Source of the DNA: Pikeienuella litoralis
GTDB taxonomy: Bacteria > Pseudomonadota > Alphaproteobacteria > Rhodobacterales > Rhodobacteraceae
Direction: 5' to 3'
Length of the DNA: 64,000 bases
Assembly: GCF_037646705.1 (NCBI RefSeq)
Contig: NZ_JBBHER010000003.1
Span: forward strand, 372,001 to 436,000
Under the pieces are notes generated by a model. That model did not search any database. It was given only the letters and a program-made list of their open reading frames with translations, and was not told where the DNA came from. Shown in pieces: positions 15,370-24,065 of the stretch (its first letter is position 1; each line of letters starts with the position of its first letter). A program made the position numbers and the translations under genes.

Positions 15370-16575
15370 ATGCGCCTGCGTCTCAGCACCATCGACGCAT
15401 ATCTCCTTCGCCTGATGGCGACGCCGATGCTCGCGGCGCTGGCGGTGACGCTCGCGGCCCTGTTGCTGGAGCGGGTGCTCAGGCTGTTCGAGCTCCTGAC
15501 CGGCAAGGGGGCGCCGCTTGAGCTCGTGCTCTCCATGACGCTCAATCTTGTGCCGCATTATCTCGGGCTCGCTCTTCCGGCCGCGTTCGCTGTCGGCATC
15601 ATCGCGGTGATGACGTCGCTGAGTTCCGGGAACGAGCTCGACGCGATGGAGGGCGCCGGTTGGTCGATCCGCCGGATCGGCGCGATCTTCGTCGTGTGCG
15701 GCGCGGTTCTCGGCATCGTATCGCTTCTTCTGTTCGGTTATTTGCAACCTTACTCACGCTATGCTTTTCAAGCGGTTAAGCATGAGCTGGTGAACGCCGC
15801 CTGGGACGCGCGGGTGGAGGCCGGAACATTCATCGATGCGGGCGACGGGATGACGATCTCCGCCGAGGAGGTCGATCCGACCGGGAGGCGGCTCGACCGG
15901 GTGTTCGTGTTGCAGAAGAAACCGAGCGGCGCGGAACAGATCCTGACGGCCGAACGCGGCGTCCTGATCCCCAATGTCGAGGCGCGGACGTTGCGGCTGC
16001 AGCTGATCAATGGCGTCGCCGTCTCCATCGGCCGCGATGAGGGCGAGGTTTCCGTCAGTTTCGACAGTCTGATGCTGGAGCGCGAGTTCGACCTCGACGA
16101 CGAGATTTTTCGGCCGCGCGGCGGCTCGGAGCGGGAATTGACGCAACCCGAGCTTTTGGGAAAGCTGAAAGGGGCTGACGGCGCGCCCTATGATCCGCGC
16201 TATGCGGCGGAGTTTTATGGCCGGCTTGTCCGCGCGCTGGCGATTCTCGGCGTGCCGCTGATCGCGGTGCCGCTGGCGGTGGCGGGCAAGCGTTCGCCGG
16301 TATGGCGGCGGGTCGCGGTCGCGATGGCCGTTCTTGTCGTCTTTCAGAACGTGACCAAGGCGGTCGAGGGCATGGCGGCGAATGGAACCGTCGATCCGGC
16401 GCTGTCGCTCTGGGGGATTTGCGCGATCTATTTCGCGTTCGGCATCTGGCTCTATGCGACGACGGCCAGTCAGGGCTCCGACAATTTCGCCCGCAAGTTC
16501 TTCGTCGTGATCGACCGCTGCATTCGCGGCGTCGTCCATATGGCGCGGCGTGCGCGCGGGGCGCCGGCCCCGTGA
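15370..16575 (+). CDS. LptF-like (YjgP/YjgQ family) permease
   Basis: A 401-residue inner-membrane protein with the family topology: membrane segments near residues 18-45, 58-85, 100-120, a large periplasmic beta-jellyroll domain (about 130-285), then further membrane segments near 300-325, 330-350 and 355-380. LptF and LptG form the transmembrane part of the LptB2FG ABC complex that extracts lipopolysaccharide from the inner membrane. ATG at 15370 has GGAG six bases before it; an in-frame TTG at 15301 and an ATG at 15325 are upstream alternatives. It overlaps the next gene by four bases. Canonical lptF-lptG in this group usually sit beside lptD/surA; here the neighbours are ceramide genes, so a lipid-export paralog is likely. 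Confidence 0.82.
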   Translation: MRLRLSTIDAYLLRLMATPMLAALAVTLAALLLERVLRLFELLTGKGAPLELVLSMTLNLVPHYLGLALPAAFAVGIIAVMTSLSSGNELDAMEGAGWSIRRIGAIFVVCGAVLGIVSLLLFGYLQPYSRYAFQAVKHELVNAAWDARVEAGTFIDAGDGMTISAEEVDPTGRRLDRVFVLQKKPSGAEQILTAERGVLIPNVEARTLRLQLINGVAVSIGRDEGEVSVSFDSLMLEREFDLDDEIFRPRGGSERELTQPELLGKLKGADGAPYDPRYAAEFYGRLVRALAILGVPLIAVPLAVAGKRSPVWRRVAVAMAVLVVFQNVTKAVEGMAANGTVDPALSLWGICAIYFAFGIWLYATTASQGSDNFARKFFVVIDRCIRGVVHMARRARGAPAP

Positions 16576-17612
16576 CGCTGGCGCTTCATCTGACCCGCGC
16601 GGTCCTGACGCGGATTCTCATGGTCGCGGCGGCGCTCGCCGGGCTCGCGATCGCGCTTGATCTGGTGGAGAGCGCGGCTGTCGTCCTGCAGCGCGACGAT
16701 GGCGGGCTGATCCGCTATCTTGGCCTCCGGACGCCGCTCATCCTGAACGCGGTTCTGCCGGTGGCGCTGATCCTGGGGCCGGTGCTGGCCTTTCTCAGTC
16801 TCTCGGGGCGGAGCGAACTCACCGTGCTGCGCGCCTCCGGCGCGACGACATACCGGTTTCTGCTGCTGCTCGCGCCGCTCGGCCTCGTGCTTGGCCTCTG
16901 TCTTCATACGCTCAGCGACAGGATCGCTCCGGTGCTCGAAGGGCGGCTCCTCACCTGGCTGGATCCGCAGCCCGCGGATCAGGCGGGCGGGTTTTGGGCG
17001 CGAACGTCGGCGAGCGTGATCCACGCCGGCGCGTCTTCGCCGCGCGGCGATCTGATCTCCCGGATCGAGGTGTATGAGTTGGACGCACAGGGCCGGCTCG
17101 CCGCGCGGGTCAACGCGGCGACCGCGCGTTTCATCGATGGAAGATGGCGGCTCGAAGGGGCGGTGCGCCATGTGCCGGGGGGAACGGGATCGACGCGGAT
17201 CGATGGCGAGGTCTGGGAGACGCCCCTGCGTCCCGCGAACGTGCGCGCGCTTTCTACGCCGTCTCGCGCCGTGGCGGGCAGGGTCGCGGAGCGGATCCTG
17301 ACCGGGGCCTGGGCCGGCAATCGGGCGGCGGAATTTTATCGGGTTCGGGTCTATCGGGGATACGCGGCGCTTCTCGCGCCGCTGGTGATGTTCCTTCTCG
17401 CCGCGCCGGCGGCTTTCGGCACGAGACGTGGCGGCGGGCTCGGGAAGCGCGCGGCGTTGGCGGTGGTTCTCGGTTTCGGGTTTCTTCTTTTCGACGGCAT
17501 GCTGACCGCGCTCGGAGAGACCGGCAATCTGCCGCCGCTGCTCGCTGCGTTCGGCGCGACGGCGATGTTTGCGGCGATCGGCGGCTATGTGTTGATTGCG
17601 TTGGAGGAGTGA
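16572..17612 (+). CDS. LptG-like (YjgP/YjgQ family) permease
   Basis: A 346-residue partner of the preceding permease, with membrane segments at about residues 10-32, 45-70, 90-115 near the start, a periplasmic domain in the middle (about 125-265) and three more segments near the end. The RSELTVLRASGATTYRFL stretch (cytoplasmic loop) is the family coupling region that contacts the LptB ATPase. It begins with GTG in the overlap GTGA with the LptF-like stop, so translation is coupled. No LptB-like ATPase is encoded nearby, so it would need the housekeeping LptB. Confidence 0.82.
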   Translation: MTLALHLTRAVLTRILMVAAALAGLAIALDLVESAAVVLQRDDGGLIRYLGLRTPLILNAVLPVALILGPVLAFLSLSGRSELTVLRASGATTYRFLLLLAPLGLVLGLCLHTLSDRIAPVLEGRLLTWLDPQPADQAGGFWARTSASVIHAGASSPRGDLISRIEVYELDAQGRLAARVNAATARFIDGRWRLEGAVRHVPGGTGSTRIDGEVWETPLRPANVRALSTPSRAVAGRVAERILTGAWAGNRAAEFYRVRVYRGYAALLAPLVMFLLAAPAAFGTRRGGGLGKRAALAVVLGFGFLLFDGMLTALGETGNLPPLLAAFGATAMFAAIGGYVLIALEE

Positions 17613-17617
17613 CCTGG

Positions 17618-18748
17618 ATGGGGGAAGTCGACGTGCGCGAGGTTCGCGGCCGGGCCGAGATGAAGACGTTCATCCGGTTGCCGGGTGAGATCCTCCGGGA
17701 TGATCCGCATTGGGTCGAGCCGCTGCATTTCGAGCGGGCGCAGTTCTTCTCACCGAAGCATAACCCGTGGTTCGCTCATGGGGAGGCGGCCTTTTTCCTC
17801 GCATGGGAGGGGGGCCGCGCGGTCGGCCGGATCAGCGCTCAGATCGATCGGCTGTCGCCGAAGGTCGAGGGCCGGGTGTGCGGGCTCTTCGGCGCGTTGA
17901 CGGCCGTGGCTGATCAGAGCGTCGTCTCCGCGCTGATCGATACGGCGGAGCGCTGGTTGCGCGAAAGGGGCGCGGGCTGGATGCGGGGGCCGTACACCCT
18001 CAACATCAATCACGAGGCAGGGCTTCTGGTGGATGGCTTCGATAGCCCGCCTTTTCTGCTCATGCCGCATGATCCGCGCTGGCTTGGCCCGATGGTGGAG
18101 GCTGCCGGGCTCGTCAAGGCGCGGGACGCCTTCGCCTATCGGCTCGACACGTCCCAAGGGTTGCCGGACCGGCCGCGGCGTCTGGTCCGGCAGGCGCCGA
18201 AAGGGCTCAGGATGCGCCCCGTCGATCTTGGGCGATGGGACGCGGAGGTGGAGACCATCGCCCATATCTTCAATGAGGCCTGGAAGGAAAACTGGGGCTT
18301 CGTGCCCTTCACTCAGGGCGAGATCGACTCGATGGCGAAGGAGATGAAGCCGCTGATCGACCCCGGGCTCACCCGGATCGCCGAGCTTGACGGCGTTCCG
18401 ATCGGATTCATCGTATTGATGCCGGATATCAACGAGGCGATTCGGGATTTTCGCGGCCGGCTCTTTCCGTTCAATATTCTGCGCCTCATGTGGCGGCTGA
18501 AACGCGGACGGATCCACGGGGCGCGGGTGCCGCTGATGGGCATGCTCCCCGGGCTCGAAGGGATGATCGCGAGCATCGCGCCGGTGATGCTCATCTATTC
18601 GCCGGAGGAGCGCTACATGGAGCGCGGATTCGGCGAACTGGAGTTCAGCTGGATCCTAGAAGACAACATGCCGATCCGGAAGATGATCGAAATGCTGGGC
18701 GCGCGGATCGCCAAGACCTATCGCTTTTATGAGCGGCCGCTGAACTGA
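17618..18748 (+). CDS. GNAT-fold N-acyltransferase, bacterial ceramide synthase candidate
   Basis: A 376-residue soluble acyltransferase-like protein. The N-terminal DPHWVEPLHFERAQFF, the FAHGEAAFFLAWEGGRAVGRISAQID strand pair and the GPYTLNINHEAGLLVDGFD stretch resemble the GNAT-type ceramide synthase of Caulobacter (its bCerS), which N-acylates a sphingoid base. The C-terminal half (about residues 205-340) looks like a second GNAT module ending in MERGFGELEFSWILEDN. ATG at 17618 follows the LptG-like stop by five bases with GGAGGAG eight bases upstream, so it belongs to the same operon. Homologs are often left as hypothetical acetyltransferases, so the substrate is inferred from context with serine palmitoyltransferase. 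Confidence 0.75.
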   Translation: MGEVDVREVRGRAEMKTFIRLPGEILRDDPHWVEPLHFERAQFFSPKHNPWFAHGEAAFFLAWEGGRAVGRISAQIDRLSPKVEGRVCGLFGALTAVADQSVVSALIDTAERWLRERGAGWMRGPYTLNINHEAGLLVDGFDSPPFLLMPHDPRWLGPMVEAAGLVKARDAFAYRLDTSQGLPDRPRRLVRQAPKGLRMRPVDLGRWDAEVETIAHIFNEAWKENWGFVPFTQGEIDSMAKEMKPLIDPGLTRIAELDGVPIGFIVLMPDINEAIRDFRGRLFPFNILRLMWRLKRGRIHGARVPLMGMLPGLEGMIASIAPVMLIYSPEERYMERGFGELEFSWILEDNMPIRKMIEMLGARIAKTYRFYERPLN

Positions 18749-18767
18749 CCCGGGTCGGTGAGCCGGA

Positions 18768-19400
18768 TCAGTAAAAGAGGCTGATGCCGATTCCGATCAG
18801 GAAGAGACCGCCCAGCCAGGCGAGCCCGCGGCGGATCAACCGGTTGCCGTTCACGGTCTCCGCCAGCGAACCGCCGACAAACGCGACGATGATGTCCGAT
18901 GGCACGGCGGTGAGCGGAACCAGCACGCCGAGAACGAGCATCTGCAGGACGATGTCTCCCTTCGACGTCTCGACGAAAGGCGGGATGAAGGCCATGAAAA
19001 ACAGGATCGTCTTCGGATTCAGCAGCTCGACCAGAACCCCCTGCCAGATGATCCGCGCATAGCTGCGCTTCTCCACCCGGGCGACCTCCACCGCGTGCGC
19101 GGCCTCGTCGCCGCGATGGGCGAGGATCATCTGTATCCCGAGATAGATCAGGTAGCCGGCGCCGAGGATCGTAATTATCTGGTACGCCGTTTCCGACCGG
19201 ACGAAGACCGCTGAAAGCCCGATCGCCGCGATCAGCGCGAGAATGACGCCGCCGAGCCCGAGCCCGATCGCGGATGCGAGGCCCGCGGCCCGACTCTGAC
19301 CGATGCTGCGCGACAGCACATAGAGCATCGAGGGTCCCGGGGAGGCGCTGAGCGCAATCCCCGCGAGCGCCACGACAAGTATCGTATCCATCGACGGCAT
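18768..19400 (-). CDS. LysE/RhtB family amino-acid exporter
   Basis: A 210-residue inner-membrane exporter with about six hydrophobic segments. The N-terminal ALSASPGPSMLYVLSRSIGQSRAAG holds the SPGP motif of the RhtB branch, and LLNPKTILFFMAFIPPFV is the second conserved block. Members export amino acids or homoserine lactone-like compounds. It starts three bases after the stop of the 2OG oxygenase gene upstream, so the two are co-transcribed. The actual solute is not predictable. Confidence 0.9.
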   Translation of the reverse strand: MPSMDTILVVALAGIALSASPGPSMLYVLSRSIGQSRAAGLASAIGLGLGGVILALIAAIGLSAVFVRSETAYQIITILGAGYLIYLGIQMILAHRGDEAAHAVEVARVEKRSYARIIWQGVLVELLNPKTILFFMAFIPPFVETSKGDIVLQMLVLGVLVPLTAVPSDIIVAFVGGSLAETVNGNRLIRRGLAWLGGLFLIGIGISLFY

Positions 19401-19403
19401 CGC

Positions 19404-20453
19404 TCAATTCGCTCCGGCGCTGTTCATTCGCTTTTCGAAAGGGTTCTGAACCGGCCCCGTCTGATCCGTGGTCGCGGACCAGATCCTTTCGCCGCGGCGC
19501 TCGCGAAGATATGGAAAATCTCTTAACAACATACGCTCCAAGTGTAATCCAGCTTTGAACGCTTCGTACTTTGAAGGGTTATTGGGCGAAATCAAGCTGG
19601 GAAACGGCTTGATCACGGCGTCGTAATTAGCGGCGACGAAGTAGGGCATTGAAAAGCGTTCGGGGCTGAGGTTCAGCACTCGGTGCGGCGTCGAGCGGAA
19701 CGCGCCGTTTGTCCATGCCTCCAGCATGTCGCCAATATTGATGATAAAGGCCTCCGGCTTCACCGGCACGTCGACCCACTCATCATTCCGCGTCATCACC
19801 TGCAGGCCCTTTTGCCGCTGATGCAGCAATGTCAGGCATTCATAATCGGTGTGCGCGCCCATGTTGACGCTCTTCTTCTGCGTGGTGGTGCGGGCGCGCA
19901 CATAGTGCAGCAGGCGCAGTTGCGAGATCGGCTTCGTCATCTGCCGCGTCAACTCGCCCGTCGGCAGTTCCAGATGCATCTCCAGCGCCGCGCAGATGCG
20001 CAACCCGACCGAGGAGACCGCCGCGTAATACGCGCCGATCCGGTCCCGGAACCCAGGCAGGGCGGGCCAGACATTCGGCCCGAGCAGCAGGTTTCCCGCC
20101 AGATAGTCGGGATCGTCATGCGGCAGATCGAGGGCGAGGTCGAACGCCTCGTAATTGCGGTTCACTTCGTCGGCGTAGTCGCCCTTCTCGGTGAACGGCA
20201 CATAGCCGCGATGATTCAGGCTGTCGCCGATATAATATCCGCGCTTCACCTCATCGGGCTGGGCGAAGAATTCCTCCGCCGCCTCATAGGCGCTCTCGAT
20301 CATCGATTGGGAGATGCCATGATTGGCGACGTAAAAGAAACCGGCTTCGCGCGCGGCCGACCCCATCTGATCAGCGACACGTTTTATCGCCGCGCGATCG
20401 CCGGTCCCCAATGGTTCAAGATCTATTACTGGCAGGACATCTGTATCGGACAT
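19404..20453 (-). CDS. Isopenicillin-N-synthase-like 2-oxoglutarate/Fe(II) dioxygenase
   Basis: A 349-residue non-heme iron oxygenase. The N-terminal block VLPVIDLEPL and EAGFFYVANHGIS (36-48) define the DIOX_N domain. The iron triad is His201 and Asp203 in GAHTDYECLTL with His257 in STPHRVLN, and the 2-oxoglutarate contact is ERFSMPYF. ATG at 20453 is chosen because GGGGG stands nine bases upstream; an ATG at 20462 is an alternative. The exporter gene follows three bases after the stop, so an oxidised amino-acid-like product exported by LysE is conceivable. The substrate is not readable. Confidence 0.88.
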   Translation of the reverse strand: MSDTDVLPVIDLEPLGTGDRAAIKRVADQMGSAAREAGFFYVANHGISQSMIESAYEAAEEFFAQPDEVKRGYYIGDSLNHRGYVPFTEKGDYADEVNRNYEAFDLALDLPHDDPDYLAGNLLLGPNVWPALPGFRDRIGAYYAAVSSVGLRICAALEMHLELPTGELTRQMTKPISQLRLLHYVRARTTTQKKSVNMGAHTDYECLTLLHQRQKGLQVMTRNDEWVDVPVKPEAFIINIGDMLEAWTNGAFRSTPHRVLNLSPERFSMPYFVAANYDAVIKPFPSLISPNNPSKYEAFKAGLHLERMLLRDFPYLRERRGERIWSATTDQTGPVQNPFEKRMNSAGAN

Positions 20454-20910
20454 AGCCACCATCCCCCATTGCAACCTGTTTTGGGCTTGCGGCTCTCGCC
20501 CGCACTGGCGAGACCGCGACACGCCATGATTGCAACTGGCGTGTCGGTCAAGGAGTAATTAAGTTTGACGAGAGGTAAACGATATTTTGTGAAGAATTAT
20601 TGGTAAATCTTAACGATTGCCTGCTGCAGCCGGAATTTTTTGAGATATTTCAATCAGTTATGGAAGGCTCCGCCGCCAGGCCGCCCTTCGGGATCACGGT
20701 TAAGAGATCGCATGTGACAGGCCGTCCGGGTGCTGCGGTTGCAGTGAAGTTCATCCGTTAACCATTTGCGAACCGGAGAATCAGCTGCGCGCTCCTTTCC
20801 TTCGCCGGCCTGCGCTTTGCCCACGCGCCCCCCGGCGGGAAGGGGGGCGGACGGGCTTATCTTTCCTCCGCCGGCCGCCGCTTTCGCGGGCCGGCGCCAT
20901 GATCCGAGGG
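20454..20910. other. Intergenic region between the 2OG oxygenase and aldehyde dehydrogenase genes
   Basis: No gene is seen in these 457 bases. It carries the upstream region of the oxygenase (with the strong dyad at 20517-20546), an AT-rich tract at about 20560-20660, and, near the end of the aldehyde dehydrogenase gene, a CGCCCCCC/GGGGGGCG stem (20826-20833 with 20842-20849) and GC-rich repeats that may act as terminator-like hairpins but lack a T run. ATTGCAAC occurs twice, at about 20468 and 20529. Confidence 0.5.
20517..20546. promoter_or_regulatory. Long perfect dyad upstream of the 2OG oxygenase gene
   Basis: CGACACGCCA (20517-20526) and TGGCGTGTCG (20537-20546) form a perfect 10-base inverted repeat around a 10-base spacer containing ATTGCAAC. 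It lies about 64 bases before the oxygenase start. Size and position suit either an operator for a dimeric repressor or a hairpin in the leader RNA. Confidence 0.55.
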
Positions 20911-22353
20911 TCAGTCGGGAGGGGTTCGAACCACGAGGTTGCGGATCTCGGTCATGTCTTCCATCGCAAAGCGAACGCCTTCGCGGCCGAGCCCTGAATC
21001 CTTCACGCCGCCATAGGGCATGTTGTCGACGCGATATGACGGGATATCGCCGACGACGACGCCGCCCACGACCATCTCATCCCATGCCTGCTGGATCTTG
21101 TAGTAATCGCGGGTGAAAATGCCGGCCTGAAGACCGAAGCGGGAATCGTTGACCATCCGGATGGCCTCGTCCCAGGTCGTAAACCTCTGCAGGATCGCGG
21201 CGGGGCCGAAGGCTTCCTCGCATGACAGCGCCTGGTCGTCCGGCACGTTTTCAAGAAGCGTGGCCTCCAGCATCGCGCCGTCGCGCTTGCCGCCGCAGAG
21301 AACGGAGCCGCCCGCGGCGACCGCCTCCTGGATCCAGCCATGGAGGCGTTCCGCCTCCTTTTCGGAGATCATGGGGCCGATGAAGGTCTTGGGGTCCTTC
21401 GGGTCTCCCGACACAAGTGTTTTCGCCTTGGCGACGAGTTTCGCCTTCATGGTGTCATAGATGTCGGCGTGGAGCATGATCCGCTGCACGCCGATGCAGG
21501 ATTGGCCGGACTGATAGAACGCCCCGAAAATGATCCGCTCGACCGCGTCATCGAGGTTGCGCGTGTCCGAATCCACGACCACCGCCGCATTCCCGCCGAG
21601 CTCGAGCACGACCTTTTTCTTGCCGCTCCGCGCCTTGAGATCCCATCCGACGGCGGGCGATCCGGTGAAGGAGAGGAGCTTCAGCCGATCGTCCACGGTG
21701 AAGAGATCCGCCCCGTCCCGCGAGCAGGGAAGGATCGAGAACGCGCCCTTCGGCAAGTCGGTCTCGGCCAGCACCTCGCCGATGATCAGCGCGCCGAGCG
21801 GCGTGCGCGATGCGGGCTTCATCACGAACGGGCAGCCGACGGCGATCGCCGGCGCGACCTTGTGCGCGGCGAGATTCAACGGGAAGTTGAACGGGGAGAT
21901 GAAGGAGCAGGGACCGATCGGCACCCGCTTCCACATGCCCTGATAGCCTTTGGCGCGGGGGGAAATGTCCAGCGCCTGCATTTCGCCGCGGATGCGGGTC
22001 GATTCCTCGGCCGCGATCTGGAACGTGTCGATCAGACGGGTGACTTCGCCCTTGGAGTCGTTGATCGGTTTTCCGGCCTCGACGCACAATGAATAGGCGA
22101 GCTCGTCCGCTCGCTCCCGGAAGCGCTTCACGCAATGCTCCAGCACCGCCTTCCGCGCGAAGGAGGGCATTTTCGCCATGGCGTCGGCGGCCTCCGCCGC
22201 GCCGGCGATTCCGGCGTCGATCGCGTTGCTGTCCGCGAGCGCGCAGCGCGTCGCCACTTCGCCGGAGAATTTATCGGTCACGTCGAGGTCGTCGTTCGCG
22301 AAAACGGCCTCATTGTTGAGGTAATATGGATATTTCGCTTTGAGTTCGGGCAT
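20911..22353 (-). CDS. NAD(P)-dependent aldehyde dehydrogenase
   Basis: A 480-residue enzyme oxidising an aldehyde to an acid. Rossmann and catalytic features: SFISPFNFPLNLAAHKVAPAIAVG, the general-base Glu in LELGGNAAVVV, and the nucleophile Cys in QSGQSCIGVQRI. GKPINDSKGEVTRLIDTF and the C-terminal YGGVKDSGLGREGVRFAMEDMTE are typical of the succinic-semialdehyde/lactaldehyde type. It follows the ThDP enzyme gene by 59 bases on the same strand, so it may oxidise the aldehyde that enzyme makes by decarboxylation. The precise substrate is unknown. Confidence 0.9.
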   Translation of the reverse strand: MPELKAKYPYYLNNEAVFANDDLDVTDKFSGEVATRCALADSNAIDAGIAGAAEAADAMAKMPSFARKAVLEHCVKRFRERADELAYSLCVEAGKPINDSKGEVTRLIDTFQIAAEESTRIRGEMQALDISPRAKGYQGMWKRVPIGPCSFISPFNFPLNLAAHKVAPAIAVGCPFVMKPASRTPLGALIIGEVLAETDLPKGAFSILPCSRDGADLFTVDDRLKLLSFTGSPAVGWDLKARSGKKKVVLELGGNAAVVVDSDTRNLDDAVERIIFGAFYQSGQSCIGVQRIMLHADIYDTMKAKLVAKAKTLVSGDPKDPKTFIGPMISEKEAERLHGWIQEAVAAGGSVLCGGKRDGAMLEATLLENVPDDQALSCEEAFGPAAILQRFTTWDEAIRMVNDSRFGLQAGIFTRDYYKIQQAWDEMVVGGVVVGDIPSYRVDNMPYGGVKDSGLGREGVRFAMEDMTEIRNLVVRTPPD

Positions 22354-22412
22354 TTGGGTCGTCTCCCGTTTCGCATGTGCGGAGGCGGCGCGGGGCCGCC
22401 TCCCGTCAAAAG

Positions 22413-24065
22413 TCAGATCGCGGCGGACCGCTTCTTGATGTCGGTATTCAATATCTGGTCGTTCTCGCTGTAGTCCACCGGGCAGTCGATCAGATGGACG
22501 CCGGGCGTGGCGAGCGCGCGCTCGATGATTTTCGGCAGATCCTTCGCGGACGTGACCTTGTGGCCGACGCCGCCGTAACTCTCCACGTATTTCACGAAGT
22601 CGGGGTTCTCATACTGAAGACCCCAATCCTTGAATCCCATGTTGGCCTGTTTCCAGCGGATCATGCCGTAGGAGTTGTCGTTCAGGATCAGGACGACGAG
22701 GTCCATCTTCAGCCGGACCGCGGTCTCCAGCTCCTGAGAGTTCATCATGAACCCGCCGTCGCCGCAGATCGCCATCACCTTCTTGTCCGGATAGACGAGG
22801 CGCGCCGCCATGGCGGACGGCAGGCCCGCGCCCATCGAGGCCAGCGCGTTGTCGAGCAGGACCGAGTTCGGCTGATACGCGCGGTAATTCCGCGCGAACC
22901 AGATCTTGTAGACGCCATTGTCGAGGCAGATCATGCCATCCTCGGGCATGGCGTCGCGAACGACCGAGACCACGTGTTGGGGGTAGAGCGGGAAGCGCAT
23001 GTCGTCCGCGCCTTCGAGGATCTGCGCGTCGTGATGTTTCTTGACCTCCATCATCCACGAGAAATCCCAGTTCGCTTCGCTCTTCTTTCTGACCCCGTTC
23101 TTCAGTTGCCAGACCGCGTTGCCGATATCGCCGACCACCTCCACCTGCGGGAAATAGACCGGATCGACCTCGGCGGTGTTGTAGGAGACATGGATCACCT
23201 CGGCGCCGCCGGGTTTCATGAAGAAGGGCGGCTTCTCGATCACGTCATGGCCGATATTGATGATCAGGTCGGCGCCGTCGATCGCCCGATGCACGAAATC
23301 GCCGGCGGAGAGCGCGGCGCACCCCATGAAAAGCTCGTGCCGTTCATCGACCACGCCCTTACCGAGTTGCGTGGTGACGAAGGGGATGCCGGTCTTGTCG
23401 ATGAAGCGCGTCAGCATCTTCGAGGTCATCTTGCGGTTGCCGCCGGCGCCGATGACGATGATCGGCGATTTCGCGGCGTGGATCTTCTCCAGCGCCTGGA
23501 TGATGGATTTCCGTTCGGGGACGGGGCGGCGCACGGCCGATCTCGGGATCGGACGCTGGTCGCTCTTCTCGTCGGCGACGTCTTCGGGCAGTTCGATATG
23601 CACCGCGCCGGGTTTTTCCTCCTCGGCGAGCCGATAGGCTTCGCGGACGCGCGAGGGAATGTTGTCAGCCGAGACGACCTGATGGCTGTATTTCGTGATC
23701 GGTCCCATCATCTCGACCACGTCGAGAATCTGGAAGCGGCCCTGTTTCGATCTCTTCACCGGCTTCTGCCCGGTGATCATCATCATCGGCATTCCGCCGA
23801 GTTGGGCGTAGGCCGCCGCGGTGGTGAAGTTGGTGGCCCCGGGGCCGAGGGTCGAGATGCAGACGCCGGTCTTGCCGGTCAACCGGCCATAGACCGCGGC
23901 GATGAACCCCGCCCCCTGTTCATGGCGAGTCAGGATGAAACGGATCTTGTCCGATCGCGAGAGGCTGTCGAGAAAGTCGAGATTCTCCTCCCCCGGGACG
24001 CCGAAAATATACTCGCAGTCCTCCGCCTCAAGGCATTCGATGAACAGATCAGATGCTTTGGTCAT
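22413..24065 (-). CDS. Thiamine-diphosphate enzyme of the acetolactate synthase family
   Basis: A 550-residue ThDP-dependent decarboxylase/carboligase. The glutamate that activates ThDP is in LTRHEQGAGFIA, the pyrophosphate and Mg site is GDGGFMMNSQELETAVRLK ending in NDNSYG, and GPGATNFTTAAAYAQLGGMPMM is the usual central block. No regulatory-subunit gene accompanies it and no isoleucine/valine genes are nearby, so it looks like a catabolic acetolactate synthase or another 2-oxoacid decarboxylase rather than the biosynthetic IlvB. Start at 24065 agrees with the family N-terminus (KASDLFIECLEAEDCEYIFGVPG). It pairs with the aldehyde dehydrogenase downstream and an Lrp regulator upstream. Confidence 0.9.
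   Translation of the reverse strand: MTKASDLFIECLEAEDCEYIFGVPGEENLDFLDSLSRSDKIRFILTRHEQGAGFIAAVYGRLTGKTGVCISTLGPGATNFTTAAAYAQLGGMPMMMITGQKPVKRSKQGRFQILDVVEMMGPITKYSHQVVSADNIPSRVREAYRLAEEEKPGAVHIELPEDVADEKSDQRPIPRSAVRRPVPERKSIIQALEKIHAAKSPIIVIGAGGNRKMTSKMLTRFIDKTGIPFVTTQLGKGVVDERHELFMGCAALSAGDFVHRAIDGADLIINIGHDVIEKPPFFMKPGGAEVIHVSYNTAEVDPVYFPQVEVVGDIGNAVWQLKNGVRKKSEANWDFSWMMEVKKHHDAQILEGADDMRFPLYPQHVVSVVRDAMPEDGMICLDNGVYKIWFARNYRAYQPNSVLLDNALASMGAGLPSAMAARLVYPDKKVMAICGDGGFMMNSQELETAVRLKMDLVVLILNDNSYGMIRWKQANMGFKDWGLQYENPDFVKYVESYGGVGHKVTSAKDLPKIIERALATPGVHLIDCPVDYSENDQILNTDIKKRSAAI

Noticed and set aside
20922..20942. tRNA-like GGTTCGAACC sequence in the end of the aldehyde dehydrogenase gene
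   Set aside because: No acceptor or anticodon stem can be built around it and it is inside a coding region.
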